Shown here in pieces: positions 26,803 through 40,251 of a stretch of DNA of 64,000 nt (positions are counted from its first letter, which is position 1; each line of letters opens with the position of its first letter). Both the position numbers and the translations under genes were made by a program. The stretch spans positions 1-64,000 of the forward strand of contig PBNZ01000029.1 in NCBI GenBank assembly GCA_002723275.1, written 5' to 3'. Source of the DNA: Planctomycetaceae bacterium (GTDB taxonomy: Bacteria > Planctomycetota > Planctomycetia > Pirellulales > Pirellulaceae). Below the pieces are notes generated by a model. That model was not told the origin of the DNA. It did no database searches and saw nothing but the letters and a program-made list of their open reading frames with translations.

Positions 26803-27609
26803 CTAAGCGCTAATCAATTCGCTGAGAGCATGCGTGGAGTGTTCGAGAATCTGCTCATAGGTACAATCTTCGATGTCCTCACCAATGAGCTCGACGTCGT
26901 AGAAGCCCCTGTAGCCACCGTCTTGGAGTGCACTCACGATTTCCCGGATCGGCACCGAACCTTCACCCAGCAGGCAACGATTTTGTTCACCCGCAGGCGG
27001 ACGTTGCGAATCCGCCAAATGCACGACGCCGACAAAAGGCGCAATCTGCTGCACGATTTCAAGAGAAACAGGCGGCTGCCCCAGGTGATAGGTATCGAAA
27101 ACCATCTTCAGATGCCGTGACCGAAAGGAAGAAATAAACTCGAGCGTCTCGTCAATACCGTGCAGGAAGGTCCAATCTCCACCACATTCGGCATGAACCG
27201 GCTCAACGGCCAGCGTGACGCCCTGCGTTTCCGCAAAGGGGAGCAATTCATGAAGAGCGTTGCGCATCATGCGTCGGGCGTGATTATAGATGTGCCCACC
27301 ACGAGAACCGCTATAGAGCACCAGACAATCCGCCCGCATCGCGGCGGCCAATTCGATGGCTTCGAATCCGTCCTCGACAGCGTCGTCATACCGGCGACCA
27401 TCGCTACCGGTAAATCCGCCGGCCCACATCAAGTTGGAAACGGACAAACCGCACTCGAGAAGCAAATCAATCCCTCGCTCTTCACCGAAGTCGGTCAATT
27501 TCTGACGCCAGACTCCGATTCCTTCATATCCCGCCGCAACATAGTGCTCCACATCCTCTTCGAACGTCCACGAAAACGTGGATATCTCGTTCATCGACAT
27601 CCGTACCAT
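26803..27609 (-). CDS. sugar phosphate isomerase/epimerase, TIM-barrel family
   Basis: The product has 268 residues of the xylose-isomerase-like/AP endonuclease 2 superfamily. Visible barrel motifs are FEEDVEHYVAAGYEGIGVW, GVTLAVEPVHAECGGD (metal-binding Glu at strand 5), KMVFDTYHLGQ (Asp and His) and VVHLADSQR with a final GFYDVELIGED (Glu). The metal-ligand set looks complete. The family includes hydroxypyruvate isomerase, inosose dehydratase and keto-sugar epimerases; the exact substrate cannot be fixed from sequence. The start MVRMSMNEI at 27609 is preferred over the longer frame to 27660, whose first residues do not fit the barrel. Confidence 0.8.
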   Translation of the reverse strand: MVRMSMNEISTFSWTFEEDVEHYVAAGYEGIGVWRQKLTDFGEERGIDLLLECGLSVSNLMWAGGFTGSDGRRYDDAVEDGFEAIELAAAMRADCLVLYSGSRGGHIYNHARRMMRNALHELLPFAETQGVTLAVEPVHAECGGDWTFLHGIDETLEFISSFRSRHLKMVFDTYHLGQPPVSLEIVQQIAPFVGVVHLADSQRPPAGEQNRCLLGEGSVPIREIVSALQDGGYRGFYDVELIGEDIEDCTYEQILEHSTHALSELISA

Positions 27610-27816
27610 CACACACGGACTCCATCTAATTCGTGTTGCGGATTGTTTTGCTTGAGTCAAATGCCAGTATGCGAAATTCCCAGTCTTGTGTAAAGCAAGA
27701 GATCGTTTCTTTGAGAGAGTAATTCCACAGATCTACGAGAGATTCATCGCTCAGAAGAGTCGATGCAGAAACCGCGCAAGATGTAAGCTGCCAAAAATCT
27801 TTTTTTAGACAACACT

Positions 27817-27867
27817 CCGGACTTGACAGAGACGCCCGTACTTGAAAGTGACGCCCGGACTTGATCA
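27817..27867. repeat. 19-base tandem repeat, 2.6 copies
   Basis: Units CCGGACTTGACAGAGACGC, then CCGTACTTGAAAGTGACGC, then a partial third. They lie in the roughly 250-base gap between the sugar isomerase and the TraB-like gene. There is no coding or CRISPR sense, and the function is unknown. Confidence 0.75.
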
Positions 27868-27911
27868 TTGCAGGCATTCACAAAGAGATCGAAATGGATA
27901 GGTTGAATCTT

Positions 27912-28880
27912 CTACTTCTTCTTCGTCGACATGTCCCAGGCTTGCACCCAGTCTTCCTTCGTGGGCCTTAACTCAAAATCGACCTGCAAACGCTTCTCCA
28001 TGTCTGGCATGTGTCCCGCGCCGTAAAAGATGCCGATCTTCTTGTGGCCTTTTTCAATCTCCTGTTGCAAAACTTCCAAGGCCTTCTTGTTTCGCTCACC
28101 AAGCAAAGTAGATCCGTTCGGACCGTCAATGACTCGCATTTGACTTTCCATGTCTTGAAACTGCTTTGCCATCACTCGCTTCAGTTTCAACGCGCGGTCG
28201 GATGACAACAACGCTAACAAGAAATCGGTATCCGAAGGAGTATTGTCATCGCTTGCCTGCGCAGCTGCCTGGCCCATCATGCGAAAGAACATCTGCAAAA
28301 AGCTCTCGCCACGATCCTCCATACTCTTGGCAAATTCGTCAGGAGACATGTCCGCGTGAACCAGGTTATCCGCCGTGTAATCGATGTGATCAAGCTGATA
28401 GGAAAGCTCGAGAAGCGTCTTGATTCCCTGCTGCATGCGTCCCACAGGATGTTGCGATTTTTGACCGGCTTTCGGCACCCGAGCACCTTCCGGCGCAACG
28501 AGTTCATACAACACGACGTCATAGTCCTTAAAACGATCGTTCAACGCTTCGTAATAGGATCGATCGCCAACGTGAATCGCACCAATCAGATCGACCAAGA
28601 GCTCGCCGTCCTCGGATTCCAGAGACGACACGGAGGTTTCGAGAGCAACGGGAGTCCCCTTGGAATTTTTGAGAACACGTACGTATTCCCGCTTTTGGGG
28701 GACGAGTGACAGCAACGCTTGATCGAGTTCCGCTCGATCGAGCTTGCCATCTGCATCCGCATCGAATTTTTGAATCAGTTCCTTCGCCCGCGGCAGGCTC
28801 TTTTCCGCAAACCCGGTGGCCGGCAACAACAGTAGACAACCAAATCCTGCCAAAAGCGGAAGCTGAAGAGCTCGATTCAT
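27912..28880 (-). CDS. secreted TraB/TIKI-like protein with an N-terminal EF-hand
   Basis: The product has 322 residues. A signal peptide (LLAGFGCLLLLPATGFA) is followed by one EF-hand loop DADADGKLDRAEL at about 39-51. The main domain resembles the TraB/GumN (TIKI-like) superfamily: LIGAIHVGDRSYYEALNDR near its start with the GxxH pattern, VVLYELV, and the C-terminal IGIFYGAGHMPDME with a second His. Some eukaryotic members are proteases; bacterial functions are unclear. The start at 28880 gives a normal signal peptide, and a GGAG lies upstream. It is probably periplasmic and calcium-responsive if the EF-hand is functional. Confidence 0.72.
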   Translation of the reverse strand: MNRALQLPLLAGFGCLLLLPATGFAEKSLPRAKELIQKFDADADGKLDRAELDQALLSLVPQKREYVRVLKNSKGTPVALETSVSSLESEDGELLVDLIGAIHVGDRSYYEALNDRFKDYDVVLYELVAPEGARVPKAGQKSQHPVGRMQQGIKTLLELSYQLDHIDYTADNLVHADMSPDEFAKSMEDRGESFLQMFFRMMGQAAAQASDDNTPSDTDFLLALLSSDRALKLKRVMAKQFQDMESQMRVIDGPNGSTLLGERNKKALEVLQQEIEKGHKKIGIFYGAGHMPDMEKRLQVDFELRPTKEDWVQAWDMSTKKK

Positions 28881-29177
28881 CGTGAAAATCTCCAAGGAGG
28901 TCGCTAATGCTGTAAATATAGGCCGCTAACGAAAAGAGGACAATTCGGCATCTCCCTGATTGCGAGAGGTGCGTTGTCCGTGCCAGCAGCCAAAATCCCC
29001 CAAAACCGACAAAAAGCCGCCCACCAGCAACGACAGCAACCGGCCCAAAGATTCAAACTTTTCGGTAACGTTTACCAGTGTTCCTCAACTTGCGCGACAG
29101 ACATGTCCGATATTACCGACACTCCCGGAGAAGTAACCGGGGTTTACACGGATGTCCACAGGGGTGGGAATGGAACC

Positions 29178-30425
29178 ATGTTGTTGAAAAGCAAAATCTT
29201 CCTTCTGATGCTGCTAACCGCCTGGATCACGAACGTCGCTGATTCCGCACAGGCCGAGATCGTGCATGAAAACCACCTGTTTCCGGATTTTTGTCCGGAA
29301 GACTTGGATTTCAATTGGTTTGAACCCATCTACTGCAATGAGGACAAACGTCCCGCAGCCAACTTAGGCTATTTCTTCGAATATCAACGCCTCTCGACAA
29401 GCGTCAGTCGGCCGAAACAGGGAACCGTCGTGATTCCGACGAACATCGACCAACTCCCTACCACTGAAGTCAATGTCGACATTGGTGGTGATCAATATTC
29501 GGACTGGACCAACGGCAATCTCTTCGATTTTGGTTACATGAGAGAATCAGACCGCCACGGCGCTGCCAGCGGTTGGCTTGTTTCTGTCATGAAAATCGAC
29601 AATCCTCGCCATCGTCTCACGAATCCCAACGTTGCTTTTGATGGGACGACGATCAACGATGTCGCAGGAAATCCCATCGGAGAGACGTTTGTCACCGAGA
29701 ACGCCTTCAACATCTATGGAATTGATGTCAATCGAGTGTGGAGAATGGAGCCAACCTTTAAGGGAGCGATCATCGAGCCCTTTATCGGACTTCGCTATAC
29801 CCGAATTCGAGATCACTTTGATTATCTGGTCTACAACCGCGAGCCCACAGTACCTTTCCCTGGCTCCATCCCCATCTTGGATGGTAATGGACAAACTCGA
29901 GCACGCACCCTATTCGACCAGTTCTACAGCAGCAACTCCTACACTGACAATGATCTCTTCGGCGGTCAGCTGGGTATGCGAGTTCAGAAGCGACGCGGTC
30001 GCTGGCGACTGGGCACGGAACTCAAGGGCTTCGCAATGAATAACTTCTCGCAATCGACCGCCGTCGTAACGACACAAACGACGGAACAGGTCCAGATCGC
30101 GAATTACGATATCTTCGGAGCTCGAGTCGATATCCAGAATCAGGGCGATCCCGTGATCGATATCGAACCTCGAGGAGTTGTTACGAAGACGGCCAATCGG
30201 TTTGTCTGGGGTGGAGAACTTCGCCTCAATGCAGGCTTCGACATCACCAAGAAATTCTCCATCGAAGTGGGTGGCCACTTCATGGCCTTTGCTGACGGCA
30301 TCGGTCGAGGGCAGGGTTATCCCACTCTCAACTCGCCTGAACAAGACGTTCCGACGGAAGGCCAGAATCGCGGTGGGGCGTTCACCACAGCAGGTGCCAC
30401 GCTTGGCTTCTCGATCAACCGCTGA
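29178..30425 (+). CDS. outer membrane beta-barrel protein (BBP7-like)
   Basis: The product has 415 residues with a signal peptide MLLKSKIFLLMLLTAWITN cut near SAQA. The mature part alternates hydrophobic and polar residues, with aromatic girdles typical of barrels (NLGYFFEYQRL, IEPFIGLRYTRI, RWRLGTELKGF, FSIEVGGHFMAF), and ends TTAGATLGFSINR. The length and pattern fit the barrel proteins common in planctomycetes. No transport substrate can be named. The longer frame from 28974 adds 68 residues with no signal character, so the internal ATG is used. A bidirectional terminator follows the stop. Confidence 0.75.
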   Translation: MLLKSKIFLLMLLTAWITNVADSAQAEIVHENHLFPDFCPEDLDFNWFEPIYCNEDKRPAANLGYFFEYQRLSTSVSRPKQGTVVIPTNIDQLPTTEVNVDIGGDQYSDWTNGNLFDFGYMRESDRHGAASGWLVSVMKIDNPRHRLTNPNVAFDGTTINDVAGNPIGETFVTENAFNIYGIDVNRVWRMEPTFKGAIIEPFIGLRYTRIRDHFDYLVYNREPTVPFPGSIPILDGNGQTRARTLFDQFYSSNSYTDNDLFGGQLGMRVQKRRGRWRLGTELKGFAMNNFSQSTAVVTTQTTEQVQIANYDIFGARVDIQNQGDPVIDIEPRGVVTKTANRFVWGGELRLNAGFDITKKFSIEVGGHFMAFADGIGRGQGYPTLNSPEQDVPTEGQNRGGAFTTAGATLGFSINR

Positions 30426-30444
30426 TCCAGCGACGAAACCAATA

Positions 30445-30483
30445 AAAAACCCCCGAGCCGCAACAGCGCCTCAGGGGTTTTTG
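30445..30483. terminator. bidirectional rho-independent terminator
   Basis: A GC stem with arms CCCCGAG and CTCAGGGG (one mismatch) is flanked by an A-run on the left and a T-run on the right. It can end both the plus-strand barrel gene and the convergent minus-strand small gene. Confidence 0.85.
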
Positions 30484-30510
30484 TATTAGGTGGGCGAAAA
30501 CTATGCCATC

Positions 30511-30696
30511 CTAGCTATTATTCGCCAAACAAATGTCGCGCAGCTCCTCTAACTCTTGAGACAGACGATGGCGGAGCGGACTTTCGAGCCGCAACTCATC
30601 GATTAATTCCTCAGCTCGATCACAGAGTTCGGGAGAAATCTCAGCCTCTTGGAAAAGCTTTGTGAAACTGCGCTGAATTTGCGCTTCTGTGAGCAC
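30511..30696 (-). CDS. small hypothetical helical protein
   Basis: The product has 61 residues, is acidic and is almost entirely amphipathic helix (SPELCDRAEELIDELRLES, then LSQELEELRDICLANN). No known family was recognised. It lies downstream of the large ligase/aminotransferase gene on the same strand and just before the bidirectional terminator, which supports a real expressed gene. Confidence 0.6.
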   Translation of the reverse strand: MLTEAQIQRSFTKLFQEAEISPELCDRAEELIDELRLESPLRHRLSQELEELRDICLANNS

Positions 30697-30822
30697 TTGT
30701 TACACCTCATCGATTGGGGGGAAAGAGAGACAACCACATGCTGAAGGCTCTATTTTTATGATTCCCCCGAATCAACGCAACACCTTTTTTTTGCGAACAA
30801 GCTCAATCAGAAAGTTTGGCGT

Positions 30823-34586
<3,764 letters not shown>

Positions 34587-36068
34587 TCAGGCATGGCGTC
34601 GTAACGATCCACGACGCACCAGAAGCAGCCCACACAAGCTAGCGGCCAGCCAAGAAAGAGTTGAGGGCTCTGGTACGGCAATGGCCAGGCTGCGGGGCCC
34701 CTGTTCGTATCCTCCCCCTTGAAAAGCGATAATCAGATCTCCCGTATCGAATTCCAGGTCACCATTCCAATCTCCTGAGACCCAGCCTGAATTCAATGGG
34801 ATACGATCCTCAAAGGTTCCGGAAATAAAAACGGTGATGAGATCATCATTGGCAAACTGGCCATCCAGATTCGCGTCACCGAACCAAGTATTAAGAATGC
34901 GTTCTACCAAAAAGACTCGATCCTCGGTGGTAACGCTTCCATCCAAATTCACATCATAAATGAGCTCATCTTCCGCTCGTGAGAGAAGGTCGATGTCAAG
35001 ACGATCGACGGTTCCATCGGCGTTGAAATCGCCTGGCAAGATAGCAGCGTTACCTGCCCGCGAAGCTCCCCAATAACGTTGAGGGATCTCGATGCTAAAG
35101 TGGTCGAGTACAGTGGGCGCGACATCGGCGTGAGAAACGGGAGTTCCACCTCGCTCTTCCATCACGTCCTGGGAGGCTTGCTTGCTGGAAACGATGAAGG
35201 GAATCCGTCTTTCCAATTCAGATTGGCCTCCGTGCCCACCACTCGGCCGGTGACCATGATCGGACGTCAACACGATCTGCCAGTTTTCACTCAGCAGGTT
35301 TTCACGCGATCGAATACTATCCAACATTCGGCCAACCATGACGTCAGCAATCCGTATTGATCGTTCATAGCATTCGCCGGAGCTTCCGCACTGATGACCG
35401 GCAATGTCGACATCATCAATGGCGACGAAAACGGCATGCGATGAATTAGGATCTGCTTCACGCAAATGTTTGACCGCGGCACTGGAGACCGAAAAATCAG
35501 AGGCCAAATCCGAACGTTTATCCATCCGGGAATCCGCATCGTCTGCCGTCTTCAGGATCTTTTTGTCGATTGGGTCCCAATTCACAAAACTGGCGGTCAC
35601 GATGTCAGGATTCGTTTCTTCGAGCGTTTCCAGATAGACCGGATTACGTTCGTAGTCGGGATTGGAAAAACTATTCCCGGTAACTCGATGGCGATCGGTC
35701 CAAACGCCCGTTAGGATGGTACTCCACCCCGGCCCGCTCACGGTGGATTGTTGCGTTCTCGTCCACAAGAGGCCCCCAGCAAAAGCCTCATCGGTATAGC
35801 TTCCGGAGTAGCCGGCATTCCAGGAGCCATCCATCAGGCTGTCGATTTTCGGCGTATCAACCCGGTCTAAGCCCCGCTGACCATATCCCAATCCGTCGAT
35901 TCCAATCACCAGTGAATTCGTTGGCAGTCCGGCGAAAGCGGGTACTACCAGCACCGTCGAAAAGGCAAGAAAGCTACCAACCATCAGGAGATGACCGTTG
36001 CGTATCCGTCCGGAATGACTTCCCTGACGACAAATGGATTGAGGCGAAAGCTTTGTCCTCGCGATCAT
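34587..36068 (-). CDS. PEP-CTERM-anchored alkaline-phosphatase-superfamily phosphodiesterase with dockerin-like repeats
   Basis: The product has about 493 residues. A signal peptide (LLMVGSFLAFSTVLVVPAFA) precedes a catalytic domain of the type I phosphodiesterase/nucleotide pyrophosphatase kind: VIGIDGLGY (metal Asp), SGPGWSTILTG (Thr nucleophile region), DDVDIAGH and LTSDHGH (metal ligands). Then come several calcium-loop dockerin-like repeats (GDFNADGTVDRLD, DVNLDGSVTTED, GDANLDGQFAND, GDWNGDLEFDTGD). The end is VPEPST, a hydrophobic helix and an Arg-rich tail, which is the PEP-CTERM sorting signal recognised by exosortase. It is a surface or exported enzyme; the substrate is unknown. The start at 36068 gives a normal signal peptide. 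Confidence 0.82.
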   Translation of the reverse strand: MIARTKLSPQSICRQGSHSGRIRNGHLLMVGSFLAFSTVLVVPAFAGLPTNSLVIGIDGLGYGQRGLDRVDTPKIDSLMDGSWNAGYSGSYTDEAFAGGLLWTRTQQSTVSGPGWSTILTGVWTDRHRVTGNSFSNPDYERNPVYLETLEETNPDIVTASFVNWDPIDKKILKTADDADSRMDKRSDLASDFSVSSAAVKHLREADPNSSHAVFVAIDDVDIAGHQCGSSGECYERSIRIADVMVGRMLDSIRSRENLLSENWQIVLTSDHGHRPSGGHGGQSELERRIPFIVSSKQASQDVMEERGGTPVSHADVAPTVLDHFSIEIPQRYWGASRAGNAAILPGDFNADGTVDRLDIDLLSRAEDELIYDVNLDGSVTTEDRVFLVERILNTWFGDANLDGQFANDDLITVFISGTFEDRIPLNSGWVSGDWNGDLEFDTGDLIIAFQGGGYEQGPRSLAIAVPEPSTLSWLAASLCGLLLVRRGSLRRHA

Positions 36069-36458
36069 TGAATCGACAGGCCTGTGATGGATGGGATGAA
36101 AAACGGATGGGCAGCAGCCGTCTGAAGCAAGGCGACAACAAGCCCGCACGGACCGCTATTTTATCCGATGTTCCCCAAAAACGCTCACCCGAGTTCAATA
36201 CATGGCAAACTTTCACATTTCCCAGGTGTGCCCAGCAGATCGGGATGAAAAGACCTCAACCAGCGGACATATTCCAGTCGCTGAAGCCGGCGTCAAGAAT
36301 GATGAATTCAGCGATGTTGACTGAATACGGGGAACAAGATGCGAGGATTTCGAGAATTCCTGCATCATCCCCAGGTCACCGACTCCTGATCGAGTCGAGA
36401 CGAGTTAATCAAGCGAGCAAGAAGGGCAGGGGAGAGAGCGTCCGTTGCCCATGAGGAT
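36069..36458. other. intergenic stretch, no gene seen
   Basis: About 390 bases lie between the PEP-CTERM phosphodiesterase and the TadG-like gene. Plus-strand frames through it lack gene features. It likely contains the promoter of the phosphodiesterase; no hairpin terminator was seen. Confidence 0.45.
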
Positions 36459-38381
36459 CTACGGCAAATCGTAGATGAGCTTGGCGGGCGGTACATTAGC
36501 AGCAATTTGGCTGAAGGCCGAGGACACCTGTTCCTCCATTTCAGAGACGGTTGAACCACCCGGAATATCAATCCAGAGACCTCCTCCAATGAATGCGATC
36601 GCCGCCATTAAATCACGATCTGCGTTGGCACCGACACTCATGGTGTGAACGGTAAAGCCTAGATCAACGGCCTCTTTTGCTTTTCCAATCGCATAGAGCT
36701 TATTGGCATCCGAAGTGGAATAGTCAGCCGAGCCATCGCCATCAAAATCGGTCACTTGATCCCAATCCCAATCGGCAGGCAACGACCAACTGGAATCTCT
36801 CCGATTTGCATTCCCATCGGTCATGACAATGATGGTGGGACGAGCTCCATTTCGACCATTATCCGACAGCAGCTGAATGGCGTCATCGATGCCACCACCG
36901 ATGTTTGTCAAAAATCCGTAATGACCGGCTTGCTTGTGTGCCTGAATCGTATCGATCGCATCATAATCCGCTGTCAGGGGATCACCATTCAAATCGACAT
37001 AAGGCATCCCAGCATCATCCAAACCATATTCGATGCGGGACGTTTCATCGTAGGTCACGAGACCCAGGTAATCACCAAATTCAAGATCTGTCAGAAAATC
37101 GCAAAAGAGCGTGGCACCTTCCTTCACAGCATGAAATGGATAGTGTCGCGTCTTCCACAGATCCGGCGTTTGCGAAAAGCCTTTGTGATGCTTGACCCAG
37201 AATTCAACCAGAGTGAGCATTCCAAATTTCCGCCGATGTCCGGCGTAATAGATCTGTACTTCATACCACGAGGTTGATCCGTTCGAATCGCGGCAATAAT
37301 CAATGTAGTCATCCCAACTTCCAGACGGATACGGGTAGGGAACACTGTGCAGGCCCAAGGCACTCTTGATTGCAGAATAGGTGTAGAACCGATAGGGAAT
37401 CCAATCGCCTCCAACTTGCAACCAGGCATTCATGATCAAATCACCAGAATAGCTCCCCGTCCCCTGAAACGATTCAATCTGCCCGGGACTTCCACCGGAA
37501 AAGGCTTGCCCGCCACCATTGAGATACTGAAGGTAGACCTGTGAAACGGTCTGACTGTAGTTAACCTCAATGGTGCTACCCGTCCAGGTTATCGCTCCGG
37601 GCGAAAGGCTGACCGTTGCATACTTCGGTTCGAATTCCAGGTTACCGTAAGTGGGTGAACCCAAATCCTGCCAAATGTCTTGCAGGTTATCTTCAACCGC
37701 AGTCTGCCCAAGTTTATCGATCGTTTCCTCTCGAAACTGGCTGTCATAATTCATCGAACCCGAGTAATCGAGGACCAGAGCGATATCACGGGCCTCGATG
37801 AAGGCCGATGCACTCGCTGTTAATGCAGCTGTCGGCATCCCCACCGCCCAACCGAAGTTAAGTTTAATTTTTCCATCTGGCTCAGCGATGTTTTCCTGAT
37901 CCCGCCGAGCTGTTACGCGAACGACGTTATAGGGTGGTACGTTCCACGTGATCGGCCAGGAATCCGAGGCTTCATCGTAGGCCCGATTGCCAAACTCAAC
38001 ATCAATAACAGGATCGATGAAGACACCATTCGCCAAGGCCACCTGTTCAGCAATCAATCTTGCATTCGTCACAGCTAGATCATTTGCATCGCCGATTGTC
38101 ATACCTTCATCCTCACCGGCCTGAAGGATCGCTCCTCGAATCTCCTGAGATGCAGCCAGGGCAGCGGCATCAACAGCATTCTGCAAATTGATTTGAGTCA
38201 ACGCGAGGACACCGGTATCGACGGCAAATGAAACGAAGGCAAAGAGCACTGCCAACAAGACCGCAGCCAGGTACGCCACAGCCCCCTTTCGACGAGGTGG
38301 ACCCGAATAGCATCGGCACCCTCGCTGATGGTTACGCAAACGCTTCAACAAGCGATTGGAGATTTCTCTGGCGATACTCAT
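36459..38381 (-). CDS. TadG-like protein with von Willebrand A domain
   Basis: The product has 640 residues. The N-terminal pattern RRKGAVAYLAAVLLAVLFAFVSFAVDTG is the TadG/TadE-like pseudopilin-type membrane segment, followed by LQNAVDAAALAASQE. A vWA domain starts at about residue 200 with the MIDAS motif DYSGSMNYDS. It is interrupted by about 180 residues rich in Tyr and Gly and resumes at IIVMTDGNANRRD and a late DLGFTVHTMSVG. TadG proteins belong to the tight-adherence (Flp pilus) export system. No TadA, TadB or CpaB gene is in the window. It is downstream of two TadE-like genes on the same strand, so the three probably form an operon. Confidence 0.82.
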   Translation of the reverse strand: MSIAREISNRLLKRLRNHQRGCRCYSGPPRRKGAVAYLAAVLLAVLFAFVSFAVDTGVLALTQINLQNAVDAAALAASQEIRGAILQAGEDEGMTIGDANDLAVTNARLIAEQVALANGVFIDPVIDVEFGNRAYDEASDSWPITWNVPPYNVVRVTARRDQENIAEPDGKIKLNFGWAVGMPTAALTASASAFIEARDIALVLDYSGSMNYDSQFREETIDKLGQTAVEDNLQDIWQDLGSPTYGNLEFEPKYATVSLSPGAITWTGSTIEVNYSQTVSQVYLQYLNGGGQAFSGGSPGQIESFQGTGSYSGDLIMNAWLQVGGDWIPYRFYTYSAIKSALGLHSVPYPYPSGSWDDYIDYCRDSNGSTSWYEVQIYYAGHRRKFGMLTLVEFWVKHHKGFSQTPDLWKTRHYPFHAVKEGATLFCDFLTDLEFGDYLGLVTYDETSRIEYGLDDAGMPYVDLNGDPLTADYDAIDTIQAHKQAGHYGFLTNIGGGIDDAIQLLSDNGRNGARPTIIVMTDGNANRRDSSWSLPADWDWDQVTDFDGDGSADYSTSDANKLYAIGKAKEAVDLGFTVHTMSVGANADRDLMAAIAFIGGGLWIDIPGGSTVSEMEEQVSSAFSQIAANVPPAKLIYDLP

Positions 38382-38532
38382 AAGTTGGGTCCTCGGCTCT
38401 GGATGACGTCACACCACTGAATGCAACACAGGGAAAGCATAAAGTCGCTCAAGTCAGTTCATCCTTCGAATGGTTCATTTGAACTGCATCACCGTTTCAG
38501 AAAAACGCATTAAATGAAAAATTGAATGACCG

Positions 38533-39015
38533 TTACTGAACAATCTTGGTCCGGCCATTCCGAAACACCACACTGGCCACGATATCCATATCTTCAGGCA
38601 ACTCGATGACATTCGAATTAAACGTGGAATAAGGGACTTCTATCCTCAACTCAAAAAGCTCCAGGTCATTGTCCGGGTCGTCGAGATCGAATTCGGTCGT
38701 ATGATCTTCAGCATCGACGATAAAAATTTCAGCAGCGTCACCGTTCAATCCATTCGCTGTTAGGATGTGACGAATGTCATCAGTAACTTTTTCATTAATG
38801 GTTTGCCCTTCATCGAGCAAACCTTCTCGACGCATCGCGGCCAATCGCGCGCCTTCTCGAGCTGCAACGGCAACCTGATTCTGAGTATCCAAGAGGCGAC
38901 TTACCTCGATCATGCCCAGGATCAAAATCAGGAATATTGGCACGACGAAGGCAAATTCAACGGTGGCAACACCTTTTCGATCGTTCGGATTCGAAACACT
39001 ACGGTCACGAGTCAT
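38533..39015 (-). CDS. TadE-like pseudopilin, second copy in the operon
   Basis: The product has 160 residues. RKGVATVEFAFVVPIFLILILGMIEVSRL is the TadE signature: a positive patch, an invariant Glu and a hydrophobic helix (about residues 13-40), with the rest outside. DTQNQVAVAAREGARLAAM follows as in the family. TadE proteins are minor pseudopilins of the tight-adherence system. It is 21 bases downstream of the first TadE-like gene and upstream of the vWA TadG-like gene. Confidence 0.85.
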   Translation of the reverse strand: MTRDRSVSNPNDRKGVATVEFAFVVPIFLILILGMIEVSRLLDTQNQVAVAAREGARLAAMRREGLLDEGQTINEKVTDDIRHILTANGLNGDAAEIFIVDAEDHTTEFDLDDPDNDLELFELRIEVPYSTFNSNVIELPEDMDIVASVVFRNGRTKIVQ

Positions 39016-39036
39016 GTAAAAATCTCCGTCAGAATT

Positions 39037-39537
39037 CTATTCGTGTCGCATAATCGCTTGCCCGCTAATCACCATCCCGTCCATCCATTGCCAGGGGATC
39101 AGAGCGATGTCGTTGTATGCAATGTCGGCTCGAATAAGAAACAGTTGTCTCGGTTCGGCGTCGGTAAGTTCGAGGGTTGGCAGGGCCGCATAATCACTTG
39201 AGGTCACGGGTAAGGCACCATCTCCATCAAAGACTGATGCGTCCTTGACGAGAACCGTGACATCATCGGTATTCATCGCAGGCCCAAGAATCTGAGTGAC
39301 TCGAGTGATCGCTTGGCTTGTCGAAACACCTTCAGTCGTCCCCAATCGAGACGCTTGCCGACAAGCATTTTTCAATAAATTGACGGTCATTTGCAGGCGA
39401 CCGTATTCGATGATGCCGAAGACCAGCAAAAGGAAAACTGGCAATACAATCGAAAACTCGACAAGAGTCGCACCACGACGGCGCAATATTTTTCTCGTCT
39501 TCAAGTTTCTAGCCTCGCTAGATTTACCCCGCACCAT
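39037..39537 (-). CDS. TadE-like pseudopilin, first copy in the operon
   Basis: The product has 166 residues. RRRGATLVEFSIVLPVFLLLVFGIIEYGRL is the TadE membrane segment with its Glu, followed by NACRQASRLGTTEG. It is the first gene of the TadE-TadE-TadG set. A predicted prepilin peptidase target is usual for the family, but the enzyme is not in this window. Confidence 0.85.
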   Translation of the reverse strand: MVRGKSSEARNLKTRKILRRRGATLVEFSIVLPVFLLLVFGIIEYGRLQMTVNLLKNACRQASRLGTTEGVSTSQAITRVTQILGPAMNTDDVTVLVKDASVFDGDGALPVTSSDYAALPTLELTDAEPRQLFLIRADIAYNDIALIPWQWMDGMVISGQAIMRHE

Positions 39538-40251
39538 GAATTTGCAGCAGGGCCGGTTTCTCGATGTCTATCAACGATGTATCTCTTGAAGCAGTGTGTT
39601 TCCGTGAAAGATGTGAACGAAAACGTTTCGAGCCTCAGTAATCGCACAGGCTAACGGGTGCACCAAGAATCAATCTATTCGGGTCCTACGTTCTCCTATC
39701 TAAAAGAGATAGCTCGACATTGAAGAGTGGTCAAACGCCAACTTACGATGGAAATAAAATTTCCCTTTCAAAGTCCAAACAAGGTCATCGCAACTGACAT
39801 CACACGACCGTCAATCCGGAAAAAGGGTCTCGCGACAACAACGAAATGAGCCTCGATTCTCGAGAGTTTCCTACTCTCACCAAAACAATCTGCTGAACAA
39901 CTTGAAACACTGAAGATGGGCGTCCACCTGACCGCACTTCCATGTAATTCTTTCAGTGAACGGATCGGTAAAGTGTGATCATCGTCGCAGCACTAACTTG
40001 CGAGAATAAGGATTCGCACTGATCAGACCGGTGCGAATTATTCCGGCATCACGGATTCAACCGGAATTCGAAACCAGCGTCAGACCGACCGTGCGAAGCC
40101 ATCTCAATCGTGCTTGATCGACGCGTGATCGTCGTCCACACAGGTTCCAAGCACAATCCATCGATAAAGATCGGAATCGGTCGGAGGTCCCAAGCCATGA
40201 AAAGGCTTGCACCCGACGAAAAGACACACTGCGAGCCATCGCCAACAAAAA
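39538..40251. other. gene-poor stretch before the tRNA-Sec
   Basis: About 710 bases contain no frame with recognisable protein features. Long minus-strand frames overlapping its end are shadows across the tRNA-Sec. It probably includes the promoter of the tad operon. No RNA family was recognised. Confidence 0.5.
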
